NCBI GenBank assembly: GCA_018266215.1
Contig: JAFEAV010000016.1
Span: 1 to 64,000, forward strand
Length of the DNA stretch: 64,000 nucleotides
Source: Cyanobacteria bacterium SZAS LIN-3
Lineage (GTDB): Bacteria; Cyanobacteriota; Vampirovibrionia; Obscuribacterales; Obscuribacteraceae
Reading direction: 5' to 3'
The notes below the pieces were generated by a model. It worked only from the letters and a program-made list of their open reading frames with translations. It had not been told where the DNA came from and did not search any database. The translations under genes and the position numbers were made by a program. The stretch's first letter is position 1; each line of letters begins with the position of its first letter. Shown here in pieces: positions 8,907-17,758 of the stretch.

Positions 8907-10173
8907 ACGATTCGGCCAGGTTCATGTCATTTTGCGCCTGCACATTGTGACCCAGAGCCGCATAGCAAGCGGATCTGGCTCGAACAGCCTTAACCAGCCC
9001 GTAGCCCAGGTCAACGGCTCTGTTCAAATCAGCGAGCGCCCTCGGCCATTCTTTTTTTTGCACATAGATCTGGGCGCGCAAAATGTAAGCCTGCCCTGAT
9101 TTAGGATGGCCGGCCAGAAAACGATTAAGGCGATCGAGTGCCGGCTTATTTAGATTCAATTCGGCTTCCATTCTCGCTTGCTGCAAAGTCACTTCGGCAT
9201 CTCCAGGCAAAGCCAGCGCCAGAGCATTAAGCACATCCAGCGCTTCTTTCGGTTGCGACATCTCGTCCAGGACCCAGGCCCTGCCAAGCTTACAGACCCT
9301 GCTATTGGTAGCTTCACGCTCCTGCACCAGGCGCAATCCTTCCTCGCGTCGACTGAGTGCGAAATAGGCGGTATCGACCAGCATGGGCGTACTGGGGTCA
9401 ACCGGCTGGCGACTCAATAGCTCCACCGCGGCTACCCTGGCCTTGTCGGCGCGCATAGTAAGCAGTTCGGCACAGGCGGTCAGATTCAAGGCAAAATCAT
9501 TCTCGGCCGGAAAATTCTGCCTGGCGAAACGCTCGTTGAAATGCCGGTGGAGCGGAATCACCGCATTGTATCGCTTATTGAAAAAATCAATCAAACCCTT
9601 GAGCAAGAGGGCCCGCGCCTGTCCCCGCCTGTCCCCCGGCAGGGGATTGGCTCTGAGAATAGCCGCCAGCTCCTGCGGGCCCCGCTGGGTCAGCGCCCCG
9701 GCAATAATCGTATGCGATTCGGGGTGACTTATCCGCACCTCGTCGCCCGTATAGTGCACCAGGGCCTCCCTCGAGCTCGTCAAATCGCCGCCGAGGAAAG
9801 CCGCAAGCGCCACCAGGTCCTGACTGTCCGAGCCCCCGGAATTAGCGTCCACGGCATCCCTGCTGGCTTGAAGTGCCTCTTTATTATGAGCCGAGCCGGC
9901 CATCAACCAGGCAATGGCCAGCATCTCGCAACCGAGCGGGCTCTTCTGCTGCGCCAGAGAATCGCGACATTCCTTTACGGCCAGGAGGGCCGTAGATTGA
10001 GGATTAGCCTCGGTGGCGGCTTTTTTGAGCAAAACATTAGCCCGGGAGAGACAGGCTCGCCAGTTACCGGCCGGGCCGGTGCGCGCCGCCGATACCCCGG
10101 AGGAAGGAGCCGCATGACAAACCGGGGCGGATAAGAAGATAAAAGCAATCCCCGGACTTGTCCGCACTGACAT
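8887..10173 (-). CDS. Secreted or periplasmic TPR-repeat protein
   Basis: About 428 residues from the ATG at 10173, which gives a clean signal peptide (MSVRTSPGIAFIFLSAPVCHA). A longer frame to 10236 would overlap the start of the divergent regulator gene. Helical repeats fill the mature protein. The best TPR units are at the C-terminus (SGQAYILRAQIYVQKKEWP, then ALADLNRAVDLGYG and ARSACYAALGHN). TPRs are protein-interaction scaffolds; no catalytic domain is seen. Its position between a histidine kinase and a response regulator on the other strand suggests, but does not show, a link to that pathway. Confidence 0.72.
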   Translation of the reverse strand: MSVRTSPGIAFIFLSAPVCHAAPSSGVSAARTGPAGNWRACLSRANVLLKKAATEANPQSTALLAVKECRDSLAQQKSPLGCEMLAIAWLMAGSAHNKEALQASRDAVDANSGGSDSQDLVALAAFLGGDLTSSREALVHYTGDEVRISHPESHTIIAGALTQRGPQELAAILRANPLPGDRRGQARALLLKGLIDFFNKRYNAVIPLHRHFNERFARQNFPAENDFALNLTACAELLTMRADKARVAAVELLSRQPVDPSTPMLVDTAYFALSRREEGLRLVQEREATNSRVCKLGRAWVLDEMSQPKEALDVLNALALALPGDAEVTLQQARMEAELNLNKPALDRLNRFLAGHPKSGQAYILRAQIYVQKKEWPRALADLNRAVDLGYGLVKAVRARSACYAALGHNVQAQNDMNLAESFMQWVH

Positions 10174-10234
10174 CTGCACAATAGCCTGCAAGAGGTATAT
10201 TGATAGCGTCAGAGAAATTGTTCTGGGGAAGGCC

Positions 10235-10918
10235 ATGGCAAAAATTCTTCTAGTCGACGATGACCTTAGGCTGAGCGAAGTAATAGATGACTGGCTGACA
10301 GCCGAAGAGCACGTCGTAGAATACCAGAGCTCCGGACTGGGCGGCTGGGAAAAGATGTCCCAGGTCGATTATGACGTGATCATTTTAGACTGGAATCTGC
10401 CCGATACCTCAGGTCCCGAACTCTGCCGCCGCTTCCGTAATGCAGGCAAAGCCACCCCGGTACTGCTTCTGACCGGCAGAAATCAAATAGAGAACAAAGT
10501 CGAGGGCCTGGACTCCGGAGCTGACGACTATTTGACCAAACCTTTCAGCCCCAAAGAACTTTCCGCCCGACTGCGGGCACTTCTGCGCCGCTTCATGGCC
10601 CGTCCCGCCGCCCCGGACGTAATATGTGCCGGACCCATCACCCTGGACAGCAAAGCGCGCACCGTGACCATGGCAAACGCCCCGGTGCATCTTTTGCCAC
10701 GTGAGTTTGCCCTGTTGGAATTTTTTATGCTCAATCCGGAGCAGGTCTTTTCGGCCAATGAAATCATGGACAGAGTCTGGTCGGAAGAAAATGAAAGCTC
10801 ACCGGATACGGTGCGGGTGCACATAACCAAATTGCGCAGCAAGCTGGCAATTGAGGGTGAAGAGAGTCCAATCAAAACGGTGCACAGGGTCGGTTACAAA
10901 TTCAGCCTGTTGAAATAG
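10235..10918 (+). CDS. OmpR/PhoB-family response regulator
   Basis: 227 residues. The receiver domain starts KILLVDDD; the phospho-acceptor Asp52 is in IILDWNLPD, the conserved Thr in LLLTGRN and the Lys in YLTKPFSP. A C-terminal winged-helix DNA-binding domain runs from about 130 to 227 (LLPREFALLEFFMLNPEQ, then RVHITKLRSKLA and VHRVGYKFSL). All phosphotransfer residues are present. GGGGAAGG lies just upstream of the ATG. Likely partner of the histidine kinase at 7398-8906. A strong hairpin terminator follows about 160 bp downstream. Confidence 0.92.
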   Translation: MAKILLVDDDLRLSEVIDDWLTAEEHVVEYQSSGLGGWEKMSQVDYDVIILDWNLPDTSGPELCRRFRNAGKATPVLLLTGRNQIENKVEGLDSGADDYLTKPFSPKELSARLRALLRRFMARPAAPDVICAGPITLDSKARTVTMANAPVHLLPREFALLEFFMLNPEQVFSANEIMDRVWSEENESSPDTVRVHITKLRSKLAIEGEESPIKTVHRVGYKFSLLK

Positions 10919-10965
10919 AAAAAAATTCTTCCCGTTAACAACTCGGAAACAACTTTCCCAACGGC

Positions 10966-10980
10966 AACACTTAAAGTGTT
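10966..10980. repeat. 15-bp inverted repeat downstream of the response regulator
   Basis: AACACTT, one base, then AAGTGTT: a near-perfect palindrome about 47 bp after the regulator stop. It could be a small operator or an mRNA 3' structure. Farther on, TTGGAAGG (10985-10992) pairs with CCTTCCAA (11042-11049). Confidence 0.3.
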
Positions 10981-11076
10981 TGCATTGGAAGGCCCCGAGC
11001 GCGTCGAAGCTGAGTCCCCTCTCTTTCCCCTCTTCGAAGGCCCTTCCAACCAGTTTTTTTCGCGAGTGGAGGGCAG

Positions 11077-11103
11077 AGGCAAGACGCAAGTCTTGCCTTT
11101 TCC
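11077..11103 (+). terminator. Intrinsic terminator with GCAA tetraloop
   Basis: AGGCAAGAC, loop GCAA, then GTCTTGCCT is a perfect 9-bp stem followed by TTTTCC. It lies between the response regulator (+) and the convergent secreted-protein gene (-). The T run on the + strand suits termination of the regulator transcript. Confidence 0.75.
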
Positions 11104-11104
11104 T

Positions 11105-11938
11105 TCAGGGCTTATCGCCGGGGCCGCCCATCAGATCATTGACCGCATCCTTTTCACTGGAACTGCTGAATAACGCCCGACCAAAGGGCACCTTTTTATA
11201 GCCGGCAGGCAAATCAAATTGAGCGGGCGAAATATCATCGCGATGTTTGATGCTGCCATTTTTCAAAGACCAGGACTTTACTTTTTGACTGGTGCGCGTG
11301 GCCTGCAAGGCCACTCCCTGAAGCTCCGGCAGCGCCATCACACGTCCGGAAATACCACCGGCATGGATGTCCTTTGGGAAATCCAGACAGAGCACTTCAC
11401 CACGGTTATTGATCATATCGTCGAATTCCCCCCTGGCGGTGGTACGGTAAAAACCGCTCACCACATCGGTGTTGGGGAATGAATAAAGCACTACCGGGCG
11501 GCCGGTCTGCAAAAAGCGCTTCTGAGCGGTGGGTTTCTTGAGCTCCATTGTCCACATCGTAGTCAGAAGCACAAGGTTGGCCTTGAGCCAGTCTTTGTAA
11601 GCCACCTGGGCGTATTCTCGGCTGTCGGGGCGATAGAGGAAAACATCCCACTTTGGCGCGCGGCTGACAACGACATAGCCATTGTTGTAGTGCTCAACCC
11701 GCACCGCGTCTTCAACGGCCAGCACTTTATACTTGCCGTTAAGCGAGGTCAGCTCTTCAACTTCATAGCCGCTGAGCTTTTTGGTGTTTGCCGCTGGCGC
11801 CGCCGGCGCCGAGAGTGCCGATGGCCCGCCGACTGTCACAAAATTGATCGCAACAGCAACCAATCCAGCAGGCAAACGGCGACAAAGGAGGCTAGCTTTT
11901 AGGTCCCAGTAACCCGACAATAACAGCGCCTCGCTCAA
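11105..11938 (-). CDS. Secreted protein of unknown function
   Basis: 277 residues. A hydrophobic N-terminal stretch (LPAGLVAVAINFVTVGGPSALSAPAAP) looks like a signal peptide, perhaps after a start later than 11938. The mature part is mixed alpha/beta (LNGKYKVLAVEDAVRVEHYNN, WDVFLYRPDSREYAQV, TGRPVVLYSFPNTDVVSGFY). I do not recognise the family. The repeated 'value/state' beta strands resemble lipoprotein-carrier-like periplasmic folds, but this is only an impression. It sits 20 bp after the metallopeptidase-like gene end on the other side and may share its transcript. Confidence 0.6.
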   Translation of the reverse strand: MSEALLLSGYWDLKASLLCRRLPAGLVAVAINFVTVGGPSALSAPAAPAANTKKLSGYEVEELTSLNGKYKVLAVEDAVRVEHYNNGYVVVSRAPKWDVFLYRPDSREYAQVAYKDWLKANLVLLTTMWTMELKKPTAQKRFLQTGRPVVLYSFPNTDVVSGFYRTTARGEFDDMINNRGEVLCLDFPKDIHAGGISGRVMALPELQGVALQATRTSQKVKSWSLKNGSIKHRDDISPAQFDLPAGYKKVPFGRALFSSSSEKDAVNDLMGGPGDKP

Positions 11939-11958
11939 AACATCCTTGCCGGCTATCT

Positions 11959-14115
11959 TTACGTAACCCGGTACCAGCCTTGCCGCAGAGCCCTGACTAT
12001 GACTTCGGCCCGGTCCGATATTACATACGCCTCTTCTTCATGATAGCCTGCCCGACGAATATCAGTGAGACGCAAACGTAAGATTTTCTGCTCTTCTTTC
12101 AAGACCTCGACCAGCAGATGCTTGAGTCTTTCAACAATCCACAAAAGAGGCTCCAGACTGGCACCGCGCATGGTCCGCTGGGCCAGATCCACCAGTTGAT
12201 GACGCCTCCCGCCAATCAATGCCATCGGCAAAGCATCGGGATTTTTTGTCGATGGCCTGACAAAAACCACGTCCTCATAGCGGCGAGTGAGAAAGGCATG
12301 CATAACTTCCACAAATTCCAGCTGACAGTCGGCAATCTCCTCCAGAACCACGGCCGGTATCTGACCCTGCCTGAACAGCGATTCGATTGTCCGGCGATCG
12401 GCCAGGCAAGTCAGAAGCTGGGAATCAAAAGCACCGGAGAGCAGGGTCTCCTGCGACTTCTCCAGATGCTGGATGCGCGTTTCCATAAGCCTGGCGGTCT
12501 GGTGGCCCTGCTCGGTCTCGTAGCTGGCATCAATGAGACGCTCGGCCCGATACCGATCAGCCGTACTGAGCGGCGTGTCGTTGCGCAGACGCAGCACCGC
12601 CAGCAAAAACATGGGATCGGGCGCATAGCCGATTGCATCGGCATAACGCTCCATCAATGGGCGCAAATGCCGCGAATGCTGTCCAAAAACGAGACCAAGA
12701 TCGTCGGCCATCAGGCGCATCACCAGCACGTCTTGCTCCATATGGCCAATTTCATGCAGCAGGGTGGACATCAAATCCACCGATAAAGGTTCATCATCGA
12801 GAAACAGGCTGTGCGCCACTTTTATGCGTCCGCGACCGATGATATAGGCGGCCATAAAGGACCCTTCCCCCACCTCCAACTGGGCATTGGGGAGATTGAG
12901 CATTGTTGAAATACCATTGACCAGATTTTGCAAAGAGCGCATGCGCCGCTCGATGATGCCCTCAACTTCGCGGGCAATACCTTCCAGTCGCAGCTGAATA
13001 GCCTTCTGCCGCGGCTCGTCGTAGCGCAGGTCCAACCTCTCCAGCTCCTGATTGAGAACGTCCACCTCGCGGTCGTAAAAGTCGAAATCCACCGGGGCAG
13101 GCCATTTGAACGAAGCACTCATATTGCACAGATGGAAAAGCAAAGTCATATTGAGCATGGCGAAAGGCTGAAGCCCGGGCGGCAGGCAGCCATCGGCCGA
13201 GCCCCAGTAATCGATTAGCAACGTAGTAGCCAGACGGGCGACAACTTCATCGGTATCGGCAGCGGCATAGCAGAGACAGCGCTCGCGCACCGGGCCATCA
13301 AAAGCGTTGCTCAAAGAGATGGCCATGAGTTTGATTTCCTGGGGCACACTCTGGCATGGACTGGAGACACAACGTCCCCCCAGGGGATCGGGATCGCCCA
13401 GCAGTTCGCCCAGGAAACGCTGCAATTCCCGGGGATTCTGACTGACAGCGGCAAAAACAGGGTCGAAATAGACGCGGCTGTAATTTTTGCCCAGACTCTG
13501 ATCCAGACGGCCGGCCAGAGCAATCAGTGTAAAAGCCGTCGTCAGACCTCTTTGCACCATGGCACAGAGACCGCCGTCATGCATCCTCTGGACAAAAATT
13601 TCCTCGGCCAGATTTATGTATCCGGTATTGAGCAAGCCAAAGAGAGCCAGGGCCGTAGCGCGATTGTTGCCCCGAGCCAGATCTTCAATCAGATCCACCT
13701 GATCCTGATCGGCTTCCATCAAACGCATGATGGCCAGGTTGGCTATTTCCTCACAATCGGTGCCCGCCGCTATGCGCGCGACCTCCGGATAGCGCCCCTG
13801 GAGGGCCAGCAGACGCACCAAAATCTTGTCCGACTGGCGAGCCCTGGCCGTCAATTGCTCGGCGGTTGGGGCCTTGTTAATGGCCTTGCTGTTGAATATG
13901 GTCCCGGCGCTGTCACCCATACTCTTGATCTGGCGATACGCCATGTCCACTTTTTTCCAGACCGATCTGGAAATATTGAGATTATTGCCCGTCACCGAGC
14001 CGACAAGCTTCGCCAGCCCTCCGTGAGGATTTGGCTGTGCTTGAGGATGTGGACCGCTTTGGGGCGGCATGTCAGCGGGATACGACATTAGCGCAACGAC
14101 AAGTTGAGTGGACAC
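11959..14115 (-). CDS. Large helical protein with M48-like HExxH metallopeptidase motif
   Basis: 718 residues from a GTG at 14115; the in-frame ATG at 14088 is an alternative. The first 300 residues are helical and repeat-like (ARIAAGTDCEEIANLAIMRL, ALALFGLLNTGYINLAEEIF). STLLHEIGHMEQD carries HExxH (His about 452). About 37 residues later ERYADAIGYAPDPM matches the ExxxD third-ligand motif of M48-type gluzincins, so a zinc site is plausible. No signal peptide is visible, so it is probably cytoplasmic. Substrate unknown. Confidence 0.65.
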   Translation of the reverse strand: MSTQLVVALMSYPADMPPQSGPHPQAQPNPHGGLAKLVGSVTGNNLNISRSVWKKVDMAYRQIKSMGDSAGTIFNSKAINKAPTAEQLTARARQSDKILVRLLALQGRYPEVARIAAGTDCEEIANLAIMRLMEADQDQVDLIEDLARGNNRATALALFGLLNTGYINLAEEIFVQRMHDGGLCAMVQRGLTTAFTLIALAGRLDQSLGKNYSRVYFDPVFAAVSQNPRELQRFLGELLGDPDPLGGRCVSSPCQSVPQEIKLMAISLSNAFDGPVRERCLCYAAADTDEVVARLATTLLIDYWGSADGCLPPGLQPFAMLNMTLLFHLCNMSASFKWPAPVDFDFYDREVDVLNQELERLDLRYDEPRQKAIQLRLEGIAREVEGIIERRMRSLQNLVNGISTMLNLPNAQLEVGEGSFMAAYIIGRGRIKVAHSLFLDDEPLSVDLMSTLLHEIGHMEQDVLVMRLMADDLGLVFGQHSRHLRPLMERYADAIGYAPDPMFLLAVLRLRNDTPLSTADRYRAERLIDASYETEQGHQTARLMETRIQHLEKSQETLLSGAFDSQLLTCLADRRTIESLFRQGQIPAVVLEEIADCQLEFVEVMHAFLTRRYEDVVFVRPSTKNPDALPMALIGGRRHQLVDLAQRTMRGASLEPLLWIVERLKHLLVEVLKEEQKILRLRLTDIRRAGYHEEEAYVISDRAEVIVRALRQGWYRVT

Positions 14116-14179
14116 CTTTTACTCGGATATACACGACCCAGCGTATATTCCGACAGGTACTTAGCAAAGGGGGATTGTA

Positions 14180-15757
14180 CTAATGTCCCGGCGGCAGGCG
14201 ATAGTCTTCGTCCCGGTCCAGGTCTTCCTGGTCCAGCTGGTCTTTTTCGGTGGTATAGATAGTGCGGTCGGCCCCGGCGCTTTGACCAGAAACCCTTATC
14301 TGACGAGCATTTACAAGCTTTACAGCCAGCTCCGGCTCGGGGTTGGCGACCCTGGCCGCATACTCAAGACGCGCTTTGTTGCGGGCATCGATCTTGTCAT
14401 TGATCACACGATAAAAAACAAAGCGCACTGCCGGAATGAAGAAAAACAGACAGCCATAGCCGAAGACGGCATAGACGAAAGGTAGCAGTAGATGAGCGAA
14501 AGCCGAGCCCAGAATTATCGGCTGCGTCAAAACAAAAATCGAGCCAAAAACCAGGGTGAGAGCGAAGAAAATTATCCAGGCCAGGGAGCCGCCGCTGATG
14601 GGCATGAACTCCCAGTTTTTTTCACTCAGGGCGCGGTCGAGATAGAGACGCTTGCTTTCACCGACTTTATTGGCTTGCTGACGACTGAGATGACCGCGAT
14701 ATAAATTGCTGAAATCATCCGCCGGCTGCGGAGCGGACTGCCTGGCGGCTGCAATCGAACCCATGGATGTATTACCCGGGCGGAAGTCGGAACCTGGGTC
14801 CAACCTGGTTTGAAATGCCGGGAAGGTATAAACGATGCCGCCGCTTTCAGTCACTTCCGGAATGCCGTTGAAGCGCTGGAGCACATGTACCATCCAGTCT
14901 TCTTCCCTGGGGTCTTCCCCGGCATACGGAGCCAGCATCTCGGCTGTGACAACGCCCTGATTGGCTTCAATCACCTGGGCAATGGCCTGCCATTCAACTT
15001 CTTCAAAATTTTTGTTGGGATCGCCCAGGCCAAAAAGATAGGTAAAAACATTGGAGAGGAAGTCGCGCTTTTCCTCCTGCTGTCCGCCTATCTGGCCGTA
15101 TCCGGCGTCATAGGTACCCACCGGCCGCGAGTAATAAGTGTCCTGCGGTGTTACATAGCGCCAGAAGAAAAACCAATCCCAGAGCCAATCCCACAACCAG
15201 TACATATAAAACGGCCGACTATAATAACCGCCGCCCCAGCTGAAATCGAAGAGCGAGCCAAAGTCGAAATCGAAGCCGCCGCCATCGCCGCCGCCGCCGC
15301 TGTCTCCATCACCAAGTCCGCGCAGGAGAGCGATGACACCGACAATAACCACGACGACTATAAAGACAAAGCCCACAATCAGGGCGATGCCAAAAGATAT
15401 GCGGATAAGGAAAAACATCAAAGCGCAAAAGGCGCGCAGGACGATAATGGATACGTTGGCAATAACACGCTTGATGGACAGCCAGAGCTGGCGGCTGGCG
15501 TTGGCGGTATAAGCCTGTTCTATATTGGGCTGGAAAAGATAGGCAATGTTGCCGGCTTCGGTTACTTCCAGGTGAGCGTTGGTTTCGGAGGCAATTGTGT
15601 TGAGCTCGCTCATCACCGCCGGCAGTGCCATACCCGTCTCGGTGGCGACTTCGACCGGGACTAAACGCGGCCCCCGCGTTTTTATGGCCTCCAGAATTTT
15701 TTTCTTTTCTGGTGAATGGACCGGATTTAAAAGCTCGGCAAACGCGGCCACTGCCAC
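14180..15757 (-). CDS. Membrane protein with two winged-helix-like modules
   Basis: 525 residues. Two related modules occur: RGPRLVPVEVATETGMALP...LNTIAS...VTEAGNIAYLF near the N-terminus, and AIAQVIEANQGVVTAEMLAPYAG...FNGIPEVTESGGIVYTF in the middle. Both end with a 'glycine-(N/G)IxYxF' strand, as in winged-helix wings. Between them are membrane segments (RAFCALMFFLIRISFGIALIV, VVVVIVGVIALLRGL) and a Gly/Asp/Trp/Tyr-rich region (GGGGDGGGFDFDFGSLF). Two more membrane segments near the C-terminus precede a charged tail. A similar architecture exists in conserved cyanobacterial/plastid proteins of unknown role, as I recall. It could be membrane-tethered and regulatory; the function is unknown. 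Confidence 0.6.
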   Translation of the reverse strand: MAVAAFAELLNPVHSPEKKKILEAIKTRGPRLVPVEVATETGMALPAVMSELNTIASETNAHLEVTEAGNIAYLFQPNIEQAYTANASRQLWLSIKRVIANVSIIVLRAFCALMFFLIRISFGIALIVGFVFIVVVVIVGVIALLRGLGDGDSGGGGDGGGFDFDFGSLFDFSWGGGYYSRPFYMYWLWDWLWDWFFFWRYVTPQDTYYSRPVGTYDAGYGQIGGQQEEKRDFLSNVFTYLFGLGDPNKNFEEVEWQAIAQVIEANQGVVTAEMLAPYAGEDPREEDWMVHVLQRFNGIPEVTESGGIVYTFPAFQTRLDPGSDFRPGNTSMGSIAAARQSAPQPADDFSNLYRGHLSRQQANKVGESKRLYLDRALSEKNWEFMPISGGSLAWIIFFALTLVFGSIFVLTQPIILGSAFAHLLLPFVYAVFGYGCLFFFIPAVRFVFYRVINDKIDARNKARLEYAARVANPEPELAVKLVNARQIRVSGQSAGADRTIYTTEKDQLDQEDLDRDEDYRLPPGH

Positions 15758-15839
15758 ACCTTATTGCAACACTATACAGTAGCTATTGTGCCTTGAAAAA
15801 CCTTTCCCGGGCAAAATAAAAACAGCAAAATAATAAAAA

Positions 15840-15916
15840 TGGCGGGACTGACGGGACTCGAACCCGCGACCTCCTACGTGACAGGCAGGCGCTCTAACCA
15901 ACTGAGCTACAATCCC
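15840..15916 (-). tRNA. tRNA-Asp (anticodon GTC)
   Basis: The minus strand folds into a full cloverleaf: acceptor GGGATTG pairs with CAGTCCC, D-arm AGCTCAGTTGGTTAGAGC, anticodon loop CTGTCAC with GTC, T-arm GCGGGTTCGAGTCCCGT. The discriminator base is G and CCA is encoded (ending at 15840). A T-rich stretch follows, as expected for termination. Confidence 0.97.
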
Positions 15917-16057
15917 ACATTTGGCCACCCGCTGCTCTGGAGCAACGTATGTCCAACAAGGACTAGAAAGTATAACACAGCGTGACAACCACGCCAGGCA
16001 AATCTCACCCGATTGTGGCCAAGCCTTAACAGTGAATTTGTGCTAACTTTTCCGCCC

Positions 16058-16678
16058 TCAGACTTTCCAAGATTTTTTAGCCGCTTGCAAAGCCCTGTAA
16101 TAGTCGGCCTCCAGGGCCTGATTAACACCGCCAATGGTGCTTATCACCTGCTCGGTCCAGAGCAAGTACTCAATACAGCGCTCATCCGACCACTCGGGCG
16201 GCTGGGAGCGCGAAATGTCTGAAATATTGGATGTTTTGTCAGCCAGCTTGATGTGCTTGGCGCCGTGGCTGAGGCCGGGGGCATGATCTATCTGAGCCTG
16301 GCGACGCTCGTGCTTAGTCAGCCCGGCGGCATCGGTTACTTCCCCGACCAGTTGAGCAATCTCCGGGCCAAAATTTTCACTGATTTCCTCTATGGTCGTG
16401 TCGGTGTCTTCCACGGTGTCGTGCAAGAGGGCGGCACAGACGACGTTGATGTCATAGTGACCTCCGACATTCCAGATGCGCTCGGCGACTTCTATCGGAT
16501 GGTTGATATATGGGGTTTTTTCGCGATCTTTGCGACGCTGATAGCGATGCTTTTCGGAAGCAAAACGAAGCGCCCTCAGGAGCAAACCCACGTCGGCAAC
16601 GGAGAAAGTAACGGAGTCATCCGTCAACTCCGGGGCCACTGGCAGTTCGGGGGCGTTTTTCTTATCTGGCATCGGCAA
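16058..16678 (-). CDS. MESH1-like HD-domain hydrolase (RelA/SpoT hydrolase type)
   Basis: 206 residues, a stand-alone HD domain. Motifs: RFASEKHRYQRRKDREKTPY, INHPIEVAERI, AALLHDTVEDTDTTIEEI (the HD metal pair and ED), LTKHERRQAQIDHAP and KLADKTSNI. This is the pattern of MESH1 and the SpoT hydrolase domain, which remove the 3'-pyrophosphate of (p)ppGpp; MESH1 can also act on NADPH. No synthetase domain is present. All HD-family metal residues appear intact. It has an alanine-free linker start (MPMPDKKNAPELPVAPEL), perhaps dispensable. It is divergent from the thioredoxin unit. Confidence 0.88.
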   Translation of the reverse strand: MPMPDKKNAPELPVAPELTDDSVTFSVADVGLLLRALRFASEKHRYQRRKDREKTPYINHPIEVAERIWNVGGHYDINVVCAALLHDTVEDTDTTIEEISENFGPEIAQLVGEVTDAAGLTKHERRQAQIDHAPGLSHGAKHIKLADKTSNISDISRSQPPEWSDERCIEYLLWTEQVISTIGGVNQALEADYYRALQAAKKSWKV

Positions 16679-17155
16679 TCGATAAACCGGTTTTCTGGCG
16701 TGTTTGTGAATAATAGCCGCAAATCACCCCCTTGGCTACCCCGACTACAAGAGGCTGTTTCCAAGAAGTGTGCATGCTGCATAAGCAGCTGAAAGCGGCT
16801 TGAAATCGAGGTTAGCGACCCCGTAGTCAAGAGATGACAGTGCGCTAGCTTCGCGACATATAGGGGAAATGTAGTTAAGACACCAAAAGTAGTCTTCAAG
16901 AACCTTGAACCTGGACTCTCTTTAGAACTAGGCTCCAGGTTCTACACCCCATTTCTTTTCATTAGAAAGCCCAATCCCCGAAAGCCATCAAGCACATCAC
17001 GGCTCACATCCCTAGCGAAACACCAGCAAAAGGTAGTTTCACGATTCAGCCGGTCCGTCGACTTGATGCCCTTTCCGTCGGTGATTTGGTTTTCCAATTC
17101 TTCTTGTCAACCCAACCACCCCTAAGCCACTCATGTGGTGAACTGGAGAATTACT
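16679..17155. other. Intergenic region with an inverted repeat
   Basis: About 475 bp with no convincing gene. GAACCTGGA (16907-16915) and TCCAGGTTC (16934-16942) form a perfect 9-bp inverted repeat with an 18-nt loop, followed by a mildly T-rich stretch. CCCGACTAC (about 16739) and GTAGTC (about 16829) could also pair. It could hold a leader RNA or the boundary of the compositionally distinct unit starting at 17156. I see no tRNA remnant. Confidence 0.4.
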
Positions 17156-17713
17156 ATGTTGTTCACTTACGTAATCGGTGGCGCAATTGTCGCAGCCCTG
17201 CTTGTCGCCCTTGCCAATTACCGCAAGGATGCCAAGGAGAACAAGAACGCATCGGTCGCAACCGATGATTTCGAAGCCACTGTCGGAGACGACAGCGACA
17301 CCAACGCGTCCGCCGAACCCGCCGCATCCGCCGTTATCGAACTCACCGACGACAACTGGGAAGAGCTTCTGGTCAAGACCAAGAGCGACCTGCCCATCGT
17401 CATCGAGTTCCACACTTCCTGGTGTCCGGGCTGCAAAGCTCAGGCCCCCATCTTCCGTCGCGCCGCTTCCAAGTACGCCTCCAGGGCGCGCTTCTTCTCG
17501 GCTGACTGCGACGAGTTCGACCACCTTGCCCGCGTCGGCGACGTGAAGAAGATCCCCACGACCTTCTTCATCGAACCGGCCAGCAAGACGCAAATCGTCC
17601 ACGTCGGGCTGGTGCAGCTCGACGACTTCGGCACTCTGTTGCAGGAGCTCGCCACCAAGGTGGCCTCCGGTGATGCAACCGAGGATCCCGAACACCCGTA
17701 TCTCTTCCAGTAA
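17156..17713 (+). CDS. Membrane-anchored thioredoxin-fold protein with CPGC motif
   Basis: 185 residues. An N-terminal membrane anchor (MLFTYVIGGAIVAALLVALA) is followed by an acidic/Ala linker and a thioredoxin domain from about 75. The active site is FHTSWCPGCKAQAP, that is CPGC rather than the classical CGPC; cis-Pro is in KKIPTTFF. The domain probably reduces or isomerises disulfides at the outer face of the membrane. GGAG lies upstream of the ATG at 17156. Codon use is unlike the neighbours: by my count 10 AAG to 1 AAA, and 11 TTC to 0 TTT. It forms a two-gene unit with the gene at 17759 (45 bp apart). Confidence 0.85.
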   Translation: MLFTYVIGGAIVAALLVALANYRKDAKENKNASVATDDFEATVGDDSDTNASAEPAASAVIELTDDNWEELLVKTKSDLPIVIEFHTSWCPGCKAQAPIFRRAASKYASRARFFSADCDEFDHLARVGDVKKIPTTFFIEPASKTQIVHVGLVQLDDFGTLLQELATKVASGDATEDPEHPYLFQ

Positions 17714-17758
17714 GAGATACGGCCTTTAGGCAGCAAACCAAAGGTCAAAAACGTTTCT

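Noticed and set aside
14810..15664. A 284-codon plus-strand frame over the winged-helix-like membrane protein
   Set aside because: Antisense shadow with no recognisable motif; the minus strand shows repeated modules and membrane segments.
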